Shown in pieces: positions 32,346-43,136 of a stretch of DNA of 64,000 bases (its first letter is position 1; the number at the start of each line of letters is the position of its first letter). The translations under genes were made by a program, and so were the position numbers. Where the stretch lies: contig CP092872.1 of NCBI GenBank assembly GCA_030710605.1, positions 5,258,019 to 5,322,018 of the forward strand, given 5' to 3'. The stretch comes from Cordylochernes scorpioides. Lineage: Eukaryota > Arthropoda > Arachnida > Pseudoscorpiones > Chernetidae. The notes beneath the pieces were generated by a model that was given only the letters and a program-made list of their open reading frames with translations, was not told where the DNA came from and made no database searches.

Positions 32346-33020
32346 ACTGTGTGCCTAGAAAGATTCCAACCTCTCCAATGAAGGTATAATGTCTGTGAAA
32401 AAAGGAACATCAATAAAAATCATAAAGAACAAAGAATAATGTTTTGACATGAAGAACAAAGGATGATCTTTAATTTTTAAATAACCTTTTGTATTTAGAT
32501 ATATAATCTTTTGCATTTAATCATTTCTTACTTTTATAATGTTGTGTTATGTATATAAGCCAATAAATATATTTTATATCGAAATGCTCCAACTCTTCAA
32601 TTCATAATTAACAACATCCAACTGGCCGAACTGTATATTTTTCATATAAATAACTTAATTTTATTGAAATATTGTCATAACATGCAAAAGTGAACAGTCT
32701 GTACTATTATTTTAAAAAAGATAATTAGATACATATAAATATATACGGCGCCTCTGCAACCGCTGCAGAGTTTGGTGGAGAATCACCAGCGACATCCATT
32801 TATATTATTATTATGTTTCAAAAAATGTTTAATAGAAATATAATTAGTAATAATACATTTTATTATTATTTTCTACTTTTATAATCTTTATATAAACATG
32901 TGTAATTAGAATTATATAATATAAGGAAATATATTTACTTTTCTAAGTTTTGGTTGCATTCACCTTGTAAGGAAGTTCTTTTCTATTATTATTAACAATA
33001 ACATCAACAATAAAGCGAAA

Positions 33021-33348
33021 TACACTCATAGAAAAACCTTAAGGAAGTTGTACCTTTTAATATGTATATCGGGATTCAGACAATAACTCTGAAAGATATC
33101 ACAGTGACCTTTATTGAAGACACACGAAATAACCAATATACACTCATGGACAATATTTAAGGAAGTTGTACCTTTCAGGATGTATATCGGGATTGAGACA
33201 ATAACTCTGAAAGATATTACAGTGACCTTTATTGAAGACATACGATATAACCAAATGTGAACAAAATTGTCTCTATCTCTCCTAAAAAAAAAAAAAAACA
33301 GACCACATCAAAGACTTTCCATTACCTTAAGTTTTGTCCATGAGTGTA
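33021..33348 (+). mobile_element. Family H MITE, two-unit copy
   Basis: TACACTCATAGAAAAACC at the left and GTTTTGTCCATGAGTGTA at the right, with two 118-bp units and the non-repeat right part (ACCACATCAAAGACTTTCC). The shortest array of this family in the window. Confidence 0.8.
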
Positions 33349-33622
33349 GCTTTTGACATTTTCTTTTCTATAAACAAGTTGTTTTAAATATGGAAAATAT
33401 TAAATTTCCTGTTTCAATGGTAATTCACTCAAATTGTTTTTCTTTAAAAGTAATATATTTTGGAAACACGTTGGAAACATAAACAAAAAATAAACTTTTG
33501 ATATATATATTAACATAACGTAGTATATTACATTCTATATATAAAATAACATCTCCAGAATATAATATTAAAATTTTACTCTTGCAATCTTTCAGAAAAA
33601 ATCGAATAGAGGTTGTTGTTTT

Positions 33623-33905
33623 TTATTTGTGGTATTTAGACATTACCCTCTTTCTTGACCTAACAAGACGGTGTAGTCCAGGCTGGACGTGTATAGTGTG
33701 GAGCGGAAGGTTTCCCAAGAGTGACATCCAAGGCGCCAAGGATTCTTCTGACGGGGAGGTTGAAGGCAAGTCCCACTCATTGTATTCCTTCTGTTTAGAG
33801 CCATAATAAAGCGCTAACTTTAGCTGCATTCCTTCGAACTCACATGTGTCGCTTTGTGGCATCCTGAATAGACAAAGAACACGAATAGCGTCTGGGTACG
33901 ACATA
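33623..33905 (-). CDS. Exon-like ORF, unassigned
   Basis: A 93-codon frame, MSYPDAIRVLCLFRMPQSDT to VRSRKRVMSKYHK, stop at 33623. I do not recognise the protein. It looks unlike the repeats around it: balanced amino-acid use, GC richer than its flanks, a pyrimidine-rich TCTTTCTAGGCACACAG just upstream that could be a splice acceptor, and AAGAGGGTAATG near the end that could be a donor. About 55 bp of it resembles the interior of both Helitrons. It may be a host exon, a transduplicated fragment or part of an unknown element. Confidence 0.35.
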
Positions 33906-34039
33906 ACAATACTGTGTGCCTAGAAAGATTCCAACGTCTTTTATCTTTAAATTATGCGTCCTTCACCTCATCGCGCTACGATTGCGTACCTGACCGATGT
34001 CCTTGATTATGTCATTAAGTGTTTCTCTCATATAATATA

Positions 34040-34412
34040 TCTATATATATATAAATGAATGTTTGTATGTTTGCTTGTATGTCCGGTATACAAATTCGCA
34101 GTAGTTCACTAATTCAAACCAAAATTTCCATAAATAGGTAAAAAAATACGGGGAAGACGATAGGCTATTTTAAAAAATATATAAATCAATTATTAAAACT
34201 ATATATTCAAATTATTCTACTTAGCTCGCGAGCAGCGCCTCTAGCGGTGAAGATGGGAGGTAATATCAGCTGACCTAATGTACATGTAAAGTTTGGAGCG
34301 GGACGTTTCACAAGAGTGACATCCACGGCGCCAATTTATAATTGTAACGAATAGTGTTTGAATAAAACATTTAATCGGGTAAACCCGGGCGTTGCCCGGG
34401 TCATTCGTCTAG
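34040..34412 (+). mobile_element. Non-autonomous Helitron, copy 2, intact ends
   Basis: 5' TCTATATATATATAAATG, 3' hairpin CCCGGGC-GTT-GCCCGGG (34384-34400), then TCATTCGTCTAG and a T. Inserted between A and T with no duplication, as Helitrons do by rolling-circle replication. 373 bp, no Rep/helicase. Confidence 0.9.
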
Positions 34413-34489
34413 TTTATTATAAAATAAAGTATCTTTTAAAACATTCCCTCTGGTTATTTTCTCTAAAATTTGTATCTTATATACGTGGC

Positions 34490-35290
34490 GACCGCACTTT
34501 GCTTCAGCGAGCGCGAACTGGGACAAAGCTTCAAAACACATACGGGCGGTAGAGTGGCGACCTCACTACGCCTCGGCAAGCGCGTGCTGGGAGAACACCT
34601 CACTACGCATGCGCGGGCGTCATCCGGGACTTTCTGGCCACTCGTGTCATCAACAACAAGGCTTGCTCACAACGGTCGTTACTTCTTTTTTATTTTTATA
34701 AAATAAAATAATTTATTTAAAGCCAGAAATGTAAAGAGAAAAGAAAAGTAACTGCCGTTGTGAGCAAGCCTTGTTGTTGATGACGCGAGTGGCCAGATTG
34801 GTTCCATCCTTGTTCCTCAGGGACTTTATCTACAATAGGAGCACTTGGCGAGCATGCTTGGAGTTCCTGAAGACCTCGGAAAGACTTAAGCCACGTGTCC
34901 GCGCGGAGGAGTCTGATCACTCAAGTGACTCCTAGCACGTAGCTGAAACTTTCGCATGTGCCGCCGTGATTGCCCGGTATACCGACCGGCCCTGCATATG
35001 CGACCGCCGCTGTCGTGTGATTGTGTCACTGTACCCTGGAACACTGAGCATTGCGGTCTGTCTGCTCTCCACGGTCACCCTTGGGCTCAATACTATTGGA
35101 CCCATCTCTGCCTCCTCCTGATCTCCGCGGATCACCACCCTGCCACCCTGATCCTCCTCTACATCCCGGCTCTCCTGGCCTCACCCGGCGATGACCCCCT
35201 GGCTACCTATCCCCAGGCCCTTCCAACAGTGCTTTGTATATAGTGCTTTGTATATATTCCGCTTTATGCGTCCATTGGGGCTCAAAATTC
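34490..35290. other. GC-rich island with an internal palindrome
   Basis: Composition departs sharply from the flanks. 34490-34620 holds two related ~60-bp pieces (GTGGCGACCGCACTTTGC, GTGGCGACCTCACTACGC). 34637-34795 is an inverted repeat (CTGGCCACTCGTGTCATCAA mirrored by TTGATGACGCGAGTGGCCAG) around an AT-rich loop. A 95-residue plus frame (34956-35243, MCRRDCPVYRPALHMRPP...) has no known domain. It ends with a doubled GTGCTTTGTATATA and an AATAAA. It might be part of a retroelement or a captured segment. Confidence 0.45.
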
Positions 35291-35514
35291 ATCCATTCTG
35301 GTTAGTAGCCCCGTAAATAAAAATATATTTCCTTGTTGAAGGATGTTGAATCTACCATAATAGGACATATAGAAGACTAAATAATATATGGACCAATGAC
35401 CTGCTTCTAAAGATAAAAGTCCAGTGTCGAACTATATAACTGCCAATCTTTGGATTGGAGATGTCACATGGCGATGATATAATGGCCATGCATGAATATT
35501 GGGTAATAACACTC

Positions 35515-35940
35515 CATATTGATCCAAACAGCCACCCTCCTAGGATTAAGTATATTTACTCCTGAAGACCTGCAGAACATTCCCAAGAAAAAATCGGTCT
35601 GGAGACATCTGGACAATTGACAATTAAAAATGGTTTATTGACATCTAGTCAATGGCCAAGAGAGAGTTTACAGAGTTTAAAATAGTAGAGAAAATATATA
35701 TACCAGACAAGGTCTTCTCCGAAGGTACGTCTGGATCCTATCAGGAGCTTAGAACCGTCTTGAGTTCAGACAGGCCCTAGCGAGTTATGGAATCCGTGTT
35801 CCCAGCATGCTCGATGACTGTGTTGAGGTGGAGACATTTGATAAACTGGATTTCCACCATTAGACGCGAAGTCTAAAGACCAACTCGGATAGTTGGTAAC
35901 TTTAATACGTGGTTCCAGGAATCTCGGTTACCTCAAGAGA
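35515..35940 (+). pseudogene. LINE C-terminal relic, split by family N
   Basis: IQTATLLGLSIF and PKKKSVWRHL align with the LINE at 29942-30228. After the insertion at 35612-35828 the 3' part resumes (ACTGGATTTCCACCATTAG, GATAGTTGGTAACTT, CCAGGAATCTCGGTTACCTC). Confidence 0.7.
35612..35828 (-). mobile_element. Family N retroposon fragment
   Basis: Inserted into the LINE with a 12-bp duplication TGGAGACAT-C/T-TG (35600-35611, 35829-35840). On the minus strand it encodes ELKTVLSS and a stop, then ends TTGACTAGATGTCAATAAA. The same end and the C-terminus RFKAALSS occur at 51217-51500. Confidence 0.65.
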
Positions 35941-36344
35941 AAGAGAGATATTGATTCCTTACAGATTACTCCAGGTTAGAGCAGTGTCTATTTCTACTAA
36001 CAATTGATGTTTGCCAACCAACGCTTTCAATTAACATCACGTAAACTAAATCATCAAGATATTGGCTTACATGAAGAATTTTGGCTTAGTTCTCCCAAGA
36101 AGAATTTTCTGAAGAAAGCCCGTTTTGTCTAAATTCTCAACGTCAACATATTGAAGGAGAGTTGCTATACATAGATTTGCCCCACGAAAAGCTTGATGTT
36201 ACTGAGATTTCACCCTCAGAATAAGCGCTCAGGTCATATAAGAATAATTTTTCGTTTTTCCTTGTCATCAAGAAGATACAAGAAGAGGCTTTCCTTAATG
36301 TTATTTCTGTGAGCCAGTTTCTCCAGCGATTCATTTTTTTATCA
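35941..36344. other. No gene seen
   Basis: Short frames only. The minus frame 36143-36334 has no recognisable domain. Confidence 0.45.
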
Positions 36345-37648
36345 ACATTATCAACAACAACAACAAAAAGCCTTTATTTAGGGTCACTGACCCTATACAG
36401 GATTCACCAGAGGTATGCATAAGAACAAAGCAGTGAGACAAAGGAAATAACGATATAGACAGAAGAAAAGAAAAAAAAAAAAACAAGAAAGAGAAAGAGG
36501 GAAGCAAGAAAAACAACACAAAAAGAGTAGCAGTAAGAAAGTGAGGAGTGAGTGTCACTTGGCCTTATTCTGAGATATGGACTTGTGGAAACCATAAAAC
36601 GCCGTAGCAATATACTTATTCTGGGTCATTGTCAATTATTGATGGAAGTGAAGCACAGAGTTGCCCAGTTTTGAGCATAAGGGTTCTTCTTTCTTCTTTC
36701 AGAGCAGAGCAATCAAAAATATAGTGAATAATTTCATTTTTTAGTTTTGACTTACAGAAGGTACAAATCGGGTCCTCACCGCAGAGCATCTTGGTGTGGT
36801 TTTCTCTAAAAAAACTTGAAAGTATTCTAACTTGTGCGAGTAGTCTTACAACCGGGAAAGGAAAATCCCCTAAAAGGTATCCCTCCGTCATAAAAGATAT
36901 GTGAATGTCTTTGTGGTGAGAGTATAGCTTAGATTTATCCATTCTTGTAAGGTCGTTTTGTATAGATTGGTATGCCGCTGTTTTTAAGAGCCCTGTAATC
37001 GCGCTCCTCAGCGTTTCAGGATCATCACAGGAAACAAGTGCAGGGGATCCATTATTGTTAAGCAGATTGGTGAGCTTTTTAATGAAACCGATGGGTGTGC
37101 CCGAAGCATTAGACAGTTCCCGTGTTCTATTAAAACATATACGCGGCAATCTGTCACTGCTCATATTCAACACCCGCAGCCAATACTTCAGGGTTAATTT
37201 TAAAGCTGTTACACTCAATGAGACCGGTTTCTAATCTGATTATGTAGCCTGGAGTGTATCTGGGCAGATTCAGGAACCTACGGATAAATATGTCTTGTAT
37301 ACTGTCCAATAAGTCTTTATGCTCTGTTGACCACAATGGAGCGGCATACATCAGGACAGCTCTCACTATTGTATCAAAGAGTTTGATTGATAAATTTATT
37401 GACTTTGCTTTTGATTTTATTAATATTGGGTGTGTGGCGTTAATTGCTGTAAGTGCTTTTCCTTTAAAGTAATTTGCCGGGTGAGTAGTTGTTATTGTTG
37501 GTGTCAGAAGGAATCCCAAGTATGTATATCTTGAAGTTATTGTTATGGGTTTATCATTCCAGAACCATCTATCCTTATTTGAGGGTTTACCTCCATTACG
37601 GAACACCATAATCTTTGACTTGGACTCATTTAGTGTCATTATATCAAA
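36345..37648 (-). pseudogene. LINE ORF2: reverse transcriptase thumb to C-terminus
   Basis: From 37639 the minus strand encodes LNESKSKIMVFRNGGKPSNK, YTYLGFLLTP, VRAVLMYAAPLWSTEHKD, the region after the YxDD motif in LINE reverse transcriptases. A frameshift near 37180 moves to the frame with CTFCKSKLKNEIIHYIFDCS and ALKEERR, the C-terminal zinc knuckle. A 3' UTR and a (TTG)n tail end at about 36350. The catalytic palm is missing. The protein would normally copy its own RNA at the target site. The upstream end is split by the foldback at 37662-38233 and resumes at 38247. Confidence 0.85.
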
Positions 37649-37661
37649 ATTATCAACTAAT

Positions 37662-38233
37662 CGACTAAATTAAACTCTTCGAATTAAAAAAGCAAAATAT
37701 AACAATGATTGAAGAGGAGTGTCTTATACGGACTTTCTTAGCAAACTTTCGGATGGTGTGGTCATTGTAAAGCCTGTAGAAGGCCTGTAGACTAGCCTGT
37801 AAAGCCTGTAGAAGGCCTGTAGACTAGCCTGTAAAGCCTGTAAAAGGCCTGTAGACTAGCCTGTAACGCCTGTAGAAGGCCTGTAGACTAGCCTGTAAAG
37901 CCTGTAGAAGGCCTGTAGACTAGCCTGTAAAGCCTGTAGAAGGCCTGTAGACTAGCCTGTAAAGCCTGTAGAAGGCCTGTAGACTAGCCTGTAAAGCCTG
38001 TAGAAGGCCTGTAGACTAGCCTGTAAAGCCTGTAGAAGGCCTGTAGACTAGCCTGTAAAGCCTGTAGAAGGCCTGTAGACTAGCCTGTAAAGCCTGTAGA
38101 AGGCCTGTAGACTAGCCTGTAAAGCCTGTAGAAGGCCTGTAGACTAGCCTGTAAAGCCTGTAGAAGGACGTCCGAAAGCTTGCTAATAAAGTTCGAATAA
38201 GACACTCCTCTTCAATTGTCGTTATATTTTGCT
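37662..38233. mobile_element. Foldback with internal 32-bp minisatellite
   Basis: Inserted in the LINE with a 13-bp duplication ATTATCAACTAAT (37649-37661, 38234-38246). Left arm AGCAAAATATAAC, TTGAAGAGGAGTGTCTTATA, TAGCAAACTTTCGGATG; the right arm is its mirror. The left side alone has a 25-30-bp extension (CGACTAAATTAAACTCTTCG...). Between the arms are about 12 units of 32 bp. Confidence 0.85.
37769..38167. repeat. 32-bp minisatellite
   Basis: Unit AGCCTGTAAAGCCTGTAGAA-GGCCTGTAGACT. Each unit is itself built of four GCCTGTA-like 8-mers. Only two or three single-base variants are seen, so expansion is recent. There are no unique spacers, which excludes a CRISPR array. Confidence 0.95.
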
Positions 38234-38246
38234 ATTATCAACTAAT

Positions 38247-38285
38247 GCTGTGTAATGGTCAATTCTATCCTCCAAAAGATTCCCA
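38247..38285 (-). pseudogene. Continuation of the interrupted LINE
   Basis: The minus strand reads LLEDRIDHYTALVDN and joins across the foldback insertion to FDIMTLNESKSKIM. The LINE then stops at the 164-168-bp tandem array. Confidence 0.6.
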
Positions 38286-39435
38286 AGATGTGTTACTTCA
38301 ATGTCAGTAATTCAGATTGGAAGAGAAATGTCTTAAGTCAAACCCAAGTTACGTCTTGACTACGACGGCACATTCTGCCCCTCGACCATCTTAACCATTG
38401 ACTCTGGTCTCAGATTTCTTAAGGAAACCTCTGACACTCACCTCTGATTCCCAAGATGTGCTACTTCAATGTCAGTAATTCAGATTGGAAGAGAAATGTC
38501 TTAAGTCAAACCCAAGTTACGTCTTGACTACGACGGCACATTCTGCCCCTCGACCATCTTAACCATTGACTCTGGTCTCAGATTTCTTAAGGAAACCTCT
38601 GACACTCACCTCTGATTCCCAAGATGTGCTACTTCAATGTCAGTAATTCAGATTGGAAGAGAAATGTCTTAAGTCAAACCCAAGTTACGTCTTGACTACG
38701 ACGGCACATTCTGCCCCTCGACCATCTTAACCATTGACTCTGGTCTCAGATTTCTTAAGAAAACCTCTGACACCACTGATTCCCAAGATGTACTACTTCA
38801 ATATCAGAACTCCAGATTGGAAGAGAAATGTCTCAAGTCAAACCCAAGTTAAAGTCTTGATTACGACGGCACATTCTGCCCCTCGGCCATATCAGTCCTT
38901 GACTCTGGTCTCAGATTTCTTAAGAAAACCTCTGACACCACTGATTCCCAGGATGTGCTACTTCAATATCAGAACTACAGATTGGAAGAGAAATGTCTCA
39001 AGTCAAACCCAAGTTAAAGTCTTGACTACGACGGCACATTCTGCCCCTCGACCATCTTAACCCTTGACTCTGGTCTCAGATTTCTCAAGGAAACCTCTGA
39101 CACCTCTGATTCCCAAGATGTGCTACTTCAATATCAGAACTCCAGATTGGAAGAGAAATGTCTTAAGTCAAACCCAAGTTAAAGTCTTGACTACGACGGC
39201 ACATTCTGCCCCTCGACCATCTCAATACTTGACTCTGGTCTCAGATTTCTTAAGAAACCTCTGACACCTCTGATTCCCAAGATGTGCTACTTCAATGTCA
39301 GTACTACAGATTGGAAGAGAAATGTTTCAAGTCAATCCCAAGTTAAAGTCTTGACTACGACGGCACATTCTGCCCCTCGACCATCTCAATACTTGACTCT
39401 GGTCTCAGATTTCTTTAGGAAACCTCTGGCACTCT
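38278..39435. repeat. 164-168-bp tandem repeat, seven units
   Basis: Units start GATTCCCAAGATGTGCTACT at 38278, 38446, 38614, 38778, 38943, 39108 and 39272. The first three are nearly identical (168 bp); the others are 164-165 bp and share changes. Open frames of 66-108 residues span units but shift phase, so no gene is called. The first unit abuts the LINE piece, so the array may have grown from LINE-adjacent sequence. Confidence 0.9.
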
Positions 39436-39639
39436 AAAACACTCGATTTATATGATGATCATGGCACCAGCTGACATCGACTTCAATGGTCCTATACCTT
39501 AGGAAATGTCATTGATTTATAGGCAAACGTTTTATGCACCATTGAGATACAGCTTTCTACAAGTGTAGTAGGGTCTGAAATTAATTGAGTAACATACAAA
39601 CTAATTGAGAATTTAAAAACATGTATACATTTTTATGAA

Positions 39640-40255
39640 TACCTGAAATGCACTTTCTGTGGATCAGGAATAACAAGGGGGTCGGTGGAAGGCTGGTTAA
39701 ACCGTTTGGTTTTCGACCACTAGGACCCGGGTTCGATTCCTGAATTGGACACTTTTTTATGTTTGAAGAAAAAAAAATGCTCCAATGGCCCCCGATTCTT
39801 GCAAAAGTCCAACCCCACCAGCGAGTGCAAGTAACCAAACGGGGTTCTGGCATTAGTAAGTGCAAAGTCGAACTGCTTTTCACATGTGTAGACATGTGGT
39901 GCACTTACAGTAAAAGCAGTCGCTAACTACCCACCATGATTATCATGGCCTGTACCACGTGTACTAGGGATAAGCAAAAAAAAAAAAAAAGGAATAACAA
40001 TGGAGATGTTGTACTACTTATTTGATTATGCTGCTCTGTCTGAGGAAAGACGAAAACTAAATGATAAAACGGGGCAACTTTTTCCTTCATTTCCGGAACT
40101 AAATAATGAAATATCAAAGAATAGGTATATAGCGATATTTGGATTCCACAGGATTATATCCCTGAAAAAGACCACACAGTGTTCTCCCCATCCCTTGTGA
40201 ACTGGCGAATCCTGTAAAGGGCGAGAGGCCCTAAATAAAGGCTTTGTTGTTGTTG
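39640..40255 (+). pseudogene. LINE C-terminal relic, split by a SINE
   Basis: KCTFCGSGIT, then after the SINE MEMLYYLFDYAALSEERRKL and FGFHRIISLKK. It is the same family as 36345-37648 (CTFCKSKL...IHYIFDCSALKEERR). It ends in AATAAAGGCTTTGTTGTTG, the (TTG)n tail. Confidence 0.8.
39677..39990 (+). mobile_element. SINE (family S) inside the LINE zinc knuckle
   Basis: Full-length SINE from GGGGTCGGTGGAAGGCTGG to an A15 tail, flanked by a 10-bp duplication GGAATAACAA (39667-39676, 39991-40000). It interrupts the codons after CTFCGSG. Confidence 0.9.
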
Positions 40256-40400
40256 TATACATTTTTACATTCTGAACAAAAACCCAAATAATCCATACAT
40301 CTTATACCAACCTTTTTGATTGATATATCAATATTTTATAGATATGAAATGGATATATTAGTCTAGATACTTTTTTAATATTCGGAACCTATTTATATAT

Positions 40401-40637
40401 TGTCGCGGAGATAAATAAAGCAAAGGCAAATTTGGGAATAATTAATTTATTATAAGGGGTATTTATAGGGAGAGAGAGAAAGTACAACTTACCCCAAGTT
40501 AAAGATAATCCTAATGTCAGCCACCGTCCCGTTTTCCTTATTTACAGATCAGCTTCCGAGAAGCCCTCACACCTGTGGTCCCCCCCGGGGTCCAGGGATG
40601 ATTGACAGGTGTCCCATCTGGATGGAGCTACTTGACA
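40401..40637. mobile_element. Short LTR-like repeat, copy 1
   Basis: TGTCGCGGAGATAAATAAAG to GAGCTACTTGACA, flanked by ATAT on both sides. It shares GTCAGCCACCGTCCCG, TCCAGGGATGATTGACAGGT and CCCATCTGGATGGAGCT with 40899-41192. TG...CA ends and a 4-bp flank fit solo LTRs. Confidence 0.55.
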
Positions 40638-40898
40638 ATATAATATATCGGTATATAGGAACAACCTTATATGAAAGTATCAATTCAAATAGAAAATCAG
40701 TTTTAATGTTTAAGGTTTATTGGAAGGACTTGGTTTATCTGTGAACCATTCCAGCAGTTCGACCTATTTAATCTACCAGACAACACTATTGGATTTGACT
40801 GCTTTACTTATATATAGCTTATGTTGTTTTTTTAATTGATAAATTAAGTTTTAGGTTAATTATTGAAATATGCTTTTTGTGAGGGTGTTTGTATATAT

Positions 40899-41192
40899 TG
40901 TCGCGGAGATAAATGAGCAAGGGCAAATTTGGGGATAATTTTTTTTATAAAGGTGGGTATTTACCTTTTTGTTCTCCAATAAAATGATTTACAAGAGGTA
41001 TTTAAGGGAGAGAGAGATAGATGATCAAAATAACTTATCCCCAGGTAAGATAATAATAATGAGCGGCGTCAGCCACCGTCCCGCTTTCCTTATTTGCAGA
41101 TTAGCTTCCGAGAACCTCACACACCTGTGGTCCCCCCCCCCGGGGTCCAGGGATGATTGACAGGTGTCCCATCTGGATGGAGCTTCTTGACA
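40899..41192. mobile_element. Short LTR-like repeat, copy 2
   Basis: Direct-orientation partner of 40401-40637 with the same ends and ATAT flanks. It carries an extra piece (TTTTTGTTCTCCAATAAAAT) near 40960. The 260 bp between the two copies include a degraded family A piece and no coding sequence. Confidence 0.55.
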
Positions 41193-41199
41193 ATATTAT

Positions 41200-42045
41200 T
41201 GACCTTTATTCCCTTGGGCATCTCTCTTCAACCTTAAGGACAAACACAAAAAAAACATATAAGTCCATTTAGACAACATTTTTCGATCACTTTATTTTAA
41301 AATTAGCCAAATAGAATTTTGAACCGAAAAAAGATGAATCTATCATTTGTTTAACCTAAGTTACTGGAGCATACCGAATTTGCCAACAACTCAATAAATC
41401 TATCATATTTATTTTTTCTTTGACTACTTATTTTTTATCGCTTCATTTTACTATCAAATCATTGAAGAGAGTGAACAACAAACATTATCCTATCTCTTTT
41501 GTAGAAATTATTCTTTTACAAAAAAAATTATAAAACCACATAGAGAGGGTTTCGACCAGGTACCTAGCAACTCTCTCGAAAGTGTGGCACCAATCCAAAA
41601 TTAATTCAAAACAACAACAAAAGAAGAAAAAAAAAAAGATAACGGGGAAGTTCTCCTGGCTACAGAATCGCTGCCCCTACTTGAATATTAACGCTTTGCC
41701 TAAACTCATTACCATACATTAGTTTAATAATAAAATCTTTACAATCGATAGGAAATCTTTTAAATTTAGGTTATCGCTTTTTTTATATCGTGGTGGAAAT
41801 ATGAATACGAATTTTTAAACGTCCATTTTGGGGGAAAAAAAAAAACGTAACAGTAAAGCGAGAGTTACCAAATTTCTAGGTACATAATGGTTTTATAATC
41901 TTGAATTAGTTTAGTTAGATTTGGTTGTCACAATGGAGATGGTGGTTGGTTAAAAAAAGAAATTAGCAATCAAAGCTTATTAGCAATCATGTCAAATCCT
42001 GAATTGTACTAACATCTCAAAATTCCAGTATTATATATATATATA
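41200..42045. other. AT-rich sequence, no gene seen
   Basis: No domain or repeat match found. GTTTCGACCAGGTACC near 41550 is not part of a motif I know. Confidence 0.5.
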
Positions 42046-42945
42046 TATAATAATAAATAGTTATTTAATTTTATAGTCCAGTTTTGTATTAAGATTATCT
42101 TCACTATTATGATCATTTAAATTCAAATTATAAAATTTGTAAAATGTTATTAATTTGTAGATAGAGAGAGAAAAAAAATCCTTTACTTCTAATACATCAT
42201 CAAGTTAATTATATATTTATAATTAATAACAATAAAAATTAACAACGTAACGTCTTTTGCATCGGCTTTTACACGTCATTTAGACATACTCTAATCCTAT
42301 ATATAGAATAATCGAAGTGAGAATATATATAATAGTTAGAAAAAAGAGAGAAAGACAGAACCATGCACTTTTAATCAAACTAATAATAAGGAAAAAAAAA
42401 AAGTTTTGTAAAGAAGGTAGATAAGATTGTTAGTATATATATATATATTTTTATAATTTTATATTTTATCCTTTTTTTTTTTTTTTTAAAGATTTTTAAA
42501 GGTTTTTTTATTTTATAATATGATTATAAATAGTTGTATTTAGTAATATATCTATAGTATGAATTAACATTTGTTATAAGTTTGGATATTATGTTTTGAA
42601 ACCCTAATGGTAGACCAGACATACACAAAAAACTTTAAATTGAAATAAATTGGAAAAATATATATATTCTCACTTCGATTATTCTATATATAGGATTAGA
42701 GTATGTCTAAATGACGTGTAAAAGCCGATGCAAAAGACGTTACGTTGTTAATTTTTATTGTTATTAATTATAAATATATAATTAACTTGATGATGTATTA
42801 GAAGTAAAGGATTTTTTTTTCTCTCTCTATCTACAAATTAATAACATTTTACAAATTTTATAATTTGAATTTAAATGATCATAATAGTGAAGATAATCTT
42901 AATACAAAACTGGACTATAAAATTAAATAACTATTTATTATTATA
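42046..42945. mobile_element. Palindrome with 286-bp near-identical arms
   Basis: Arms 42046-42331 and 42659-42945 are reverse complements base for base when read line by line, except for one A/T-run length difference (8 versus 9). The loop is about 327 bp, AT-rich, without an ORF. No other copy occurs in the window. It may be a long-TIR MITE or a recent inverted duplication. Confidence 0.9.
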
Positions 42946-43068
42946 ATTAATTTAGATTTAGCTTGCTAATCTAATCAAATCTAATTGATATAAGTTATCA
43001 TTATTATCAGTTTGCTCCTTAAGTTTTAAAAGTAGAATCACTGTTATAATTTTGTTATATAGTTTCTA

Positions 43069-43070
<2 letters not shown>

Positions 43071-43118
<48 letters not shown>
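43071..43118. repeat. (AT)n microsatellite
   Basis: Uninterrupted alternating AT run. Confidence 0.95.
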
Positions 43119-43126
<8 letters not shown>

Positions 43127-43136
43127 TTTAATTATG

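Noticed and set aside
36331..36610. Hydrophobic ORFs (FFFFSSV...)
   Set aside because: They lie in the poly-pyrimidine 3' UTR of the LINE at 36345-37648.
37769..38167. Regular 32-bp repeats resembling a CRISPR array
   Set aside because: No unique spacers, units are contiguous, and the host is eukaryotic.
38734..39264. 108- and 66-residue ORFs
   Set aside because: Frames across the 164-168-bp tandem units; unit lengths are not multiples of three throughout, so the frame is not kept.
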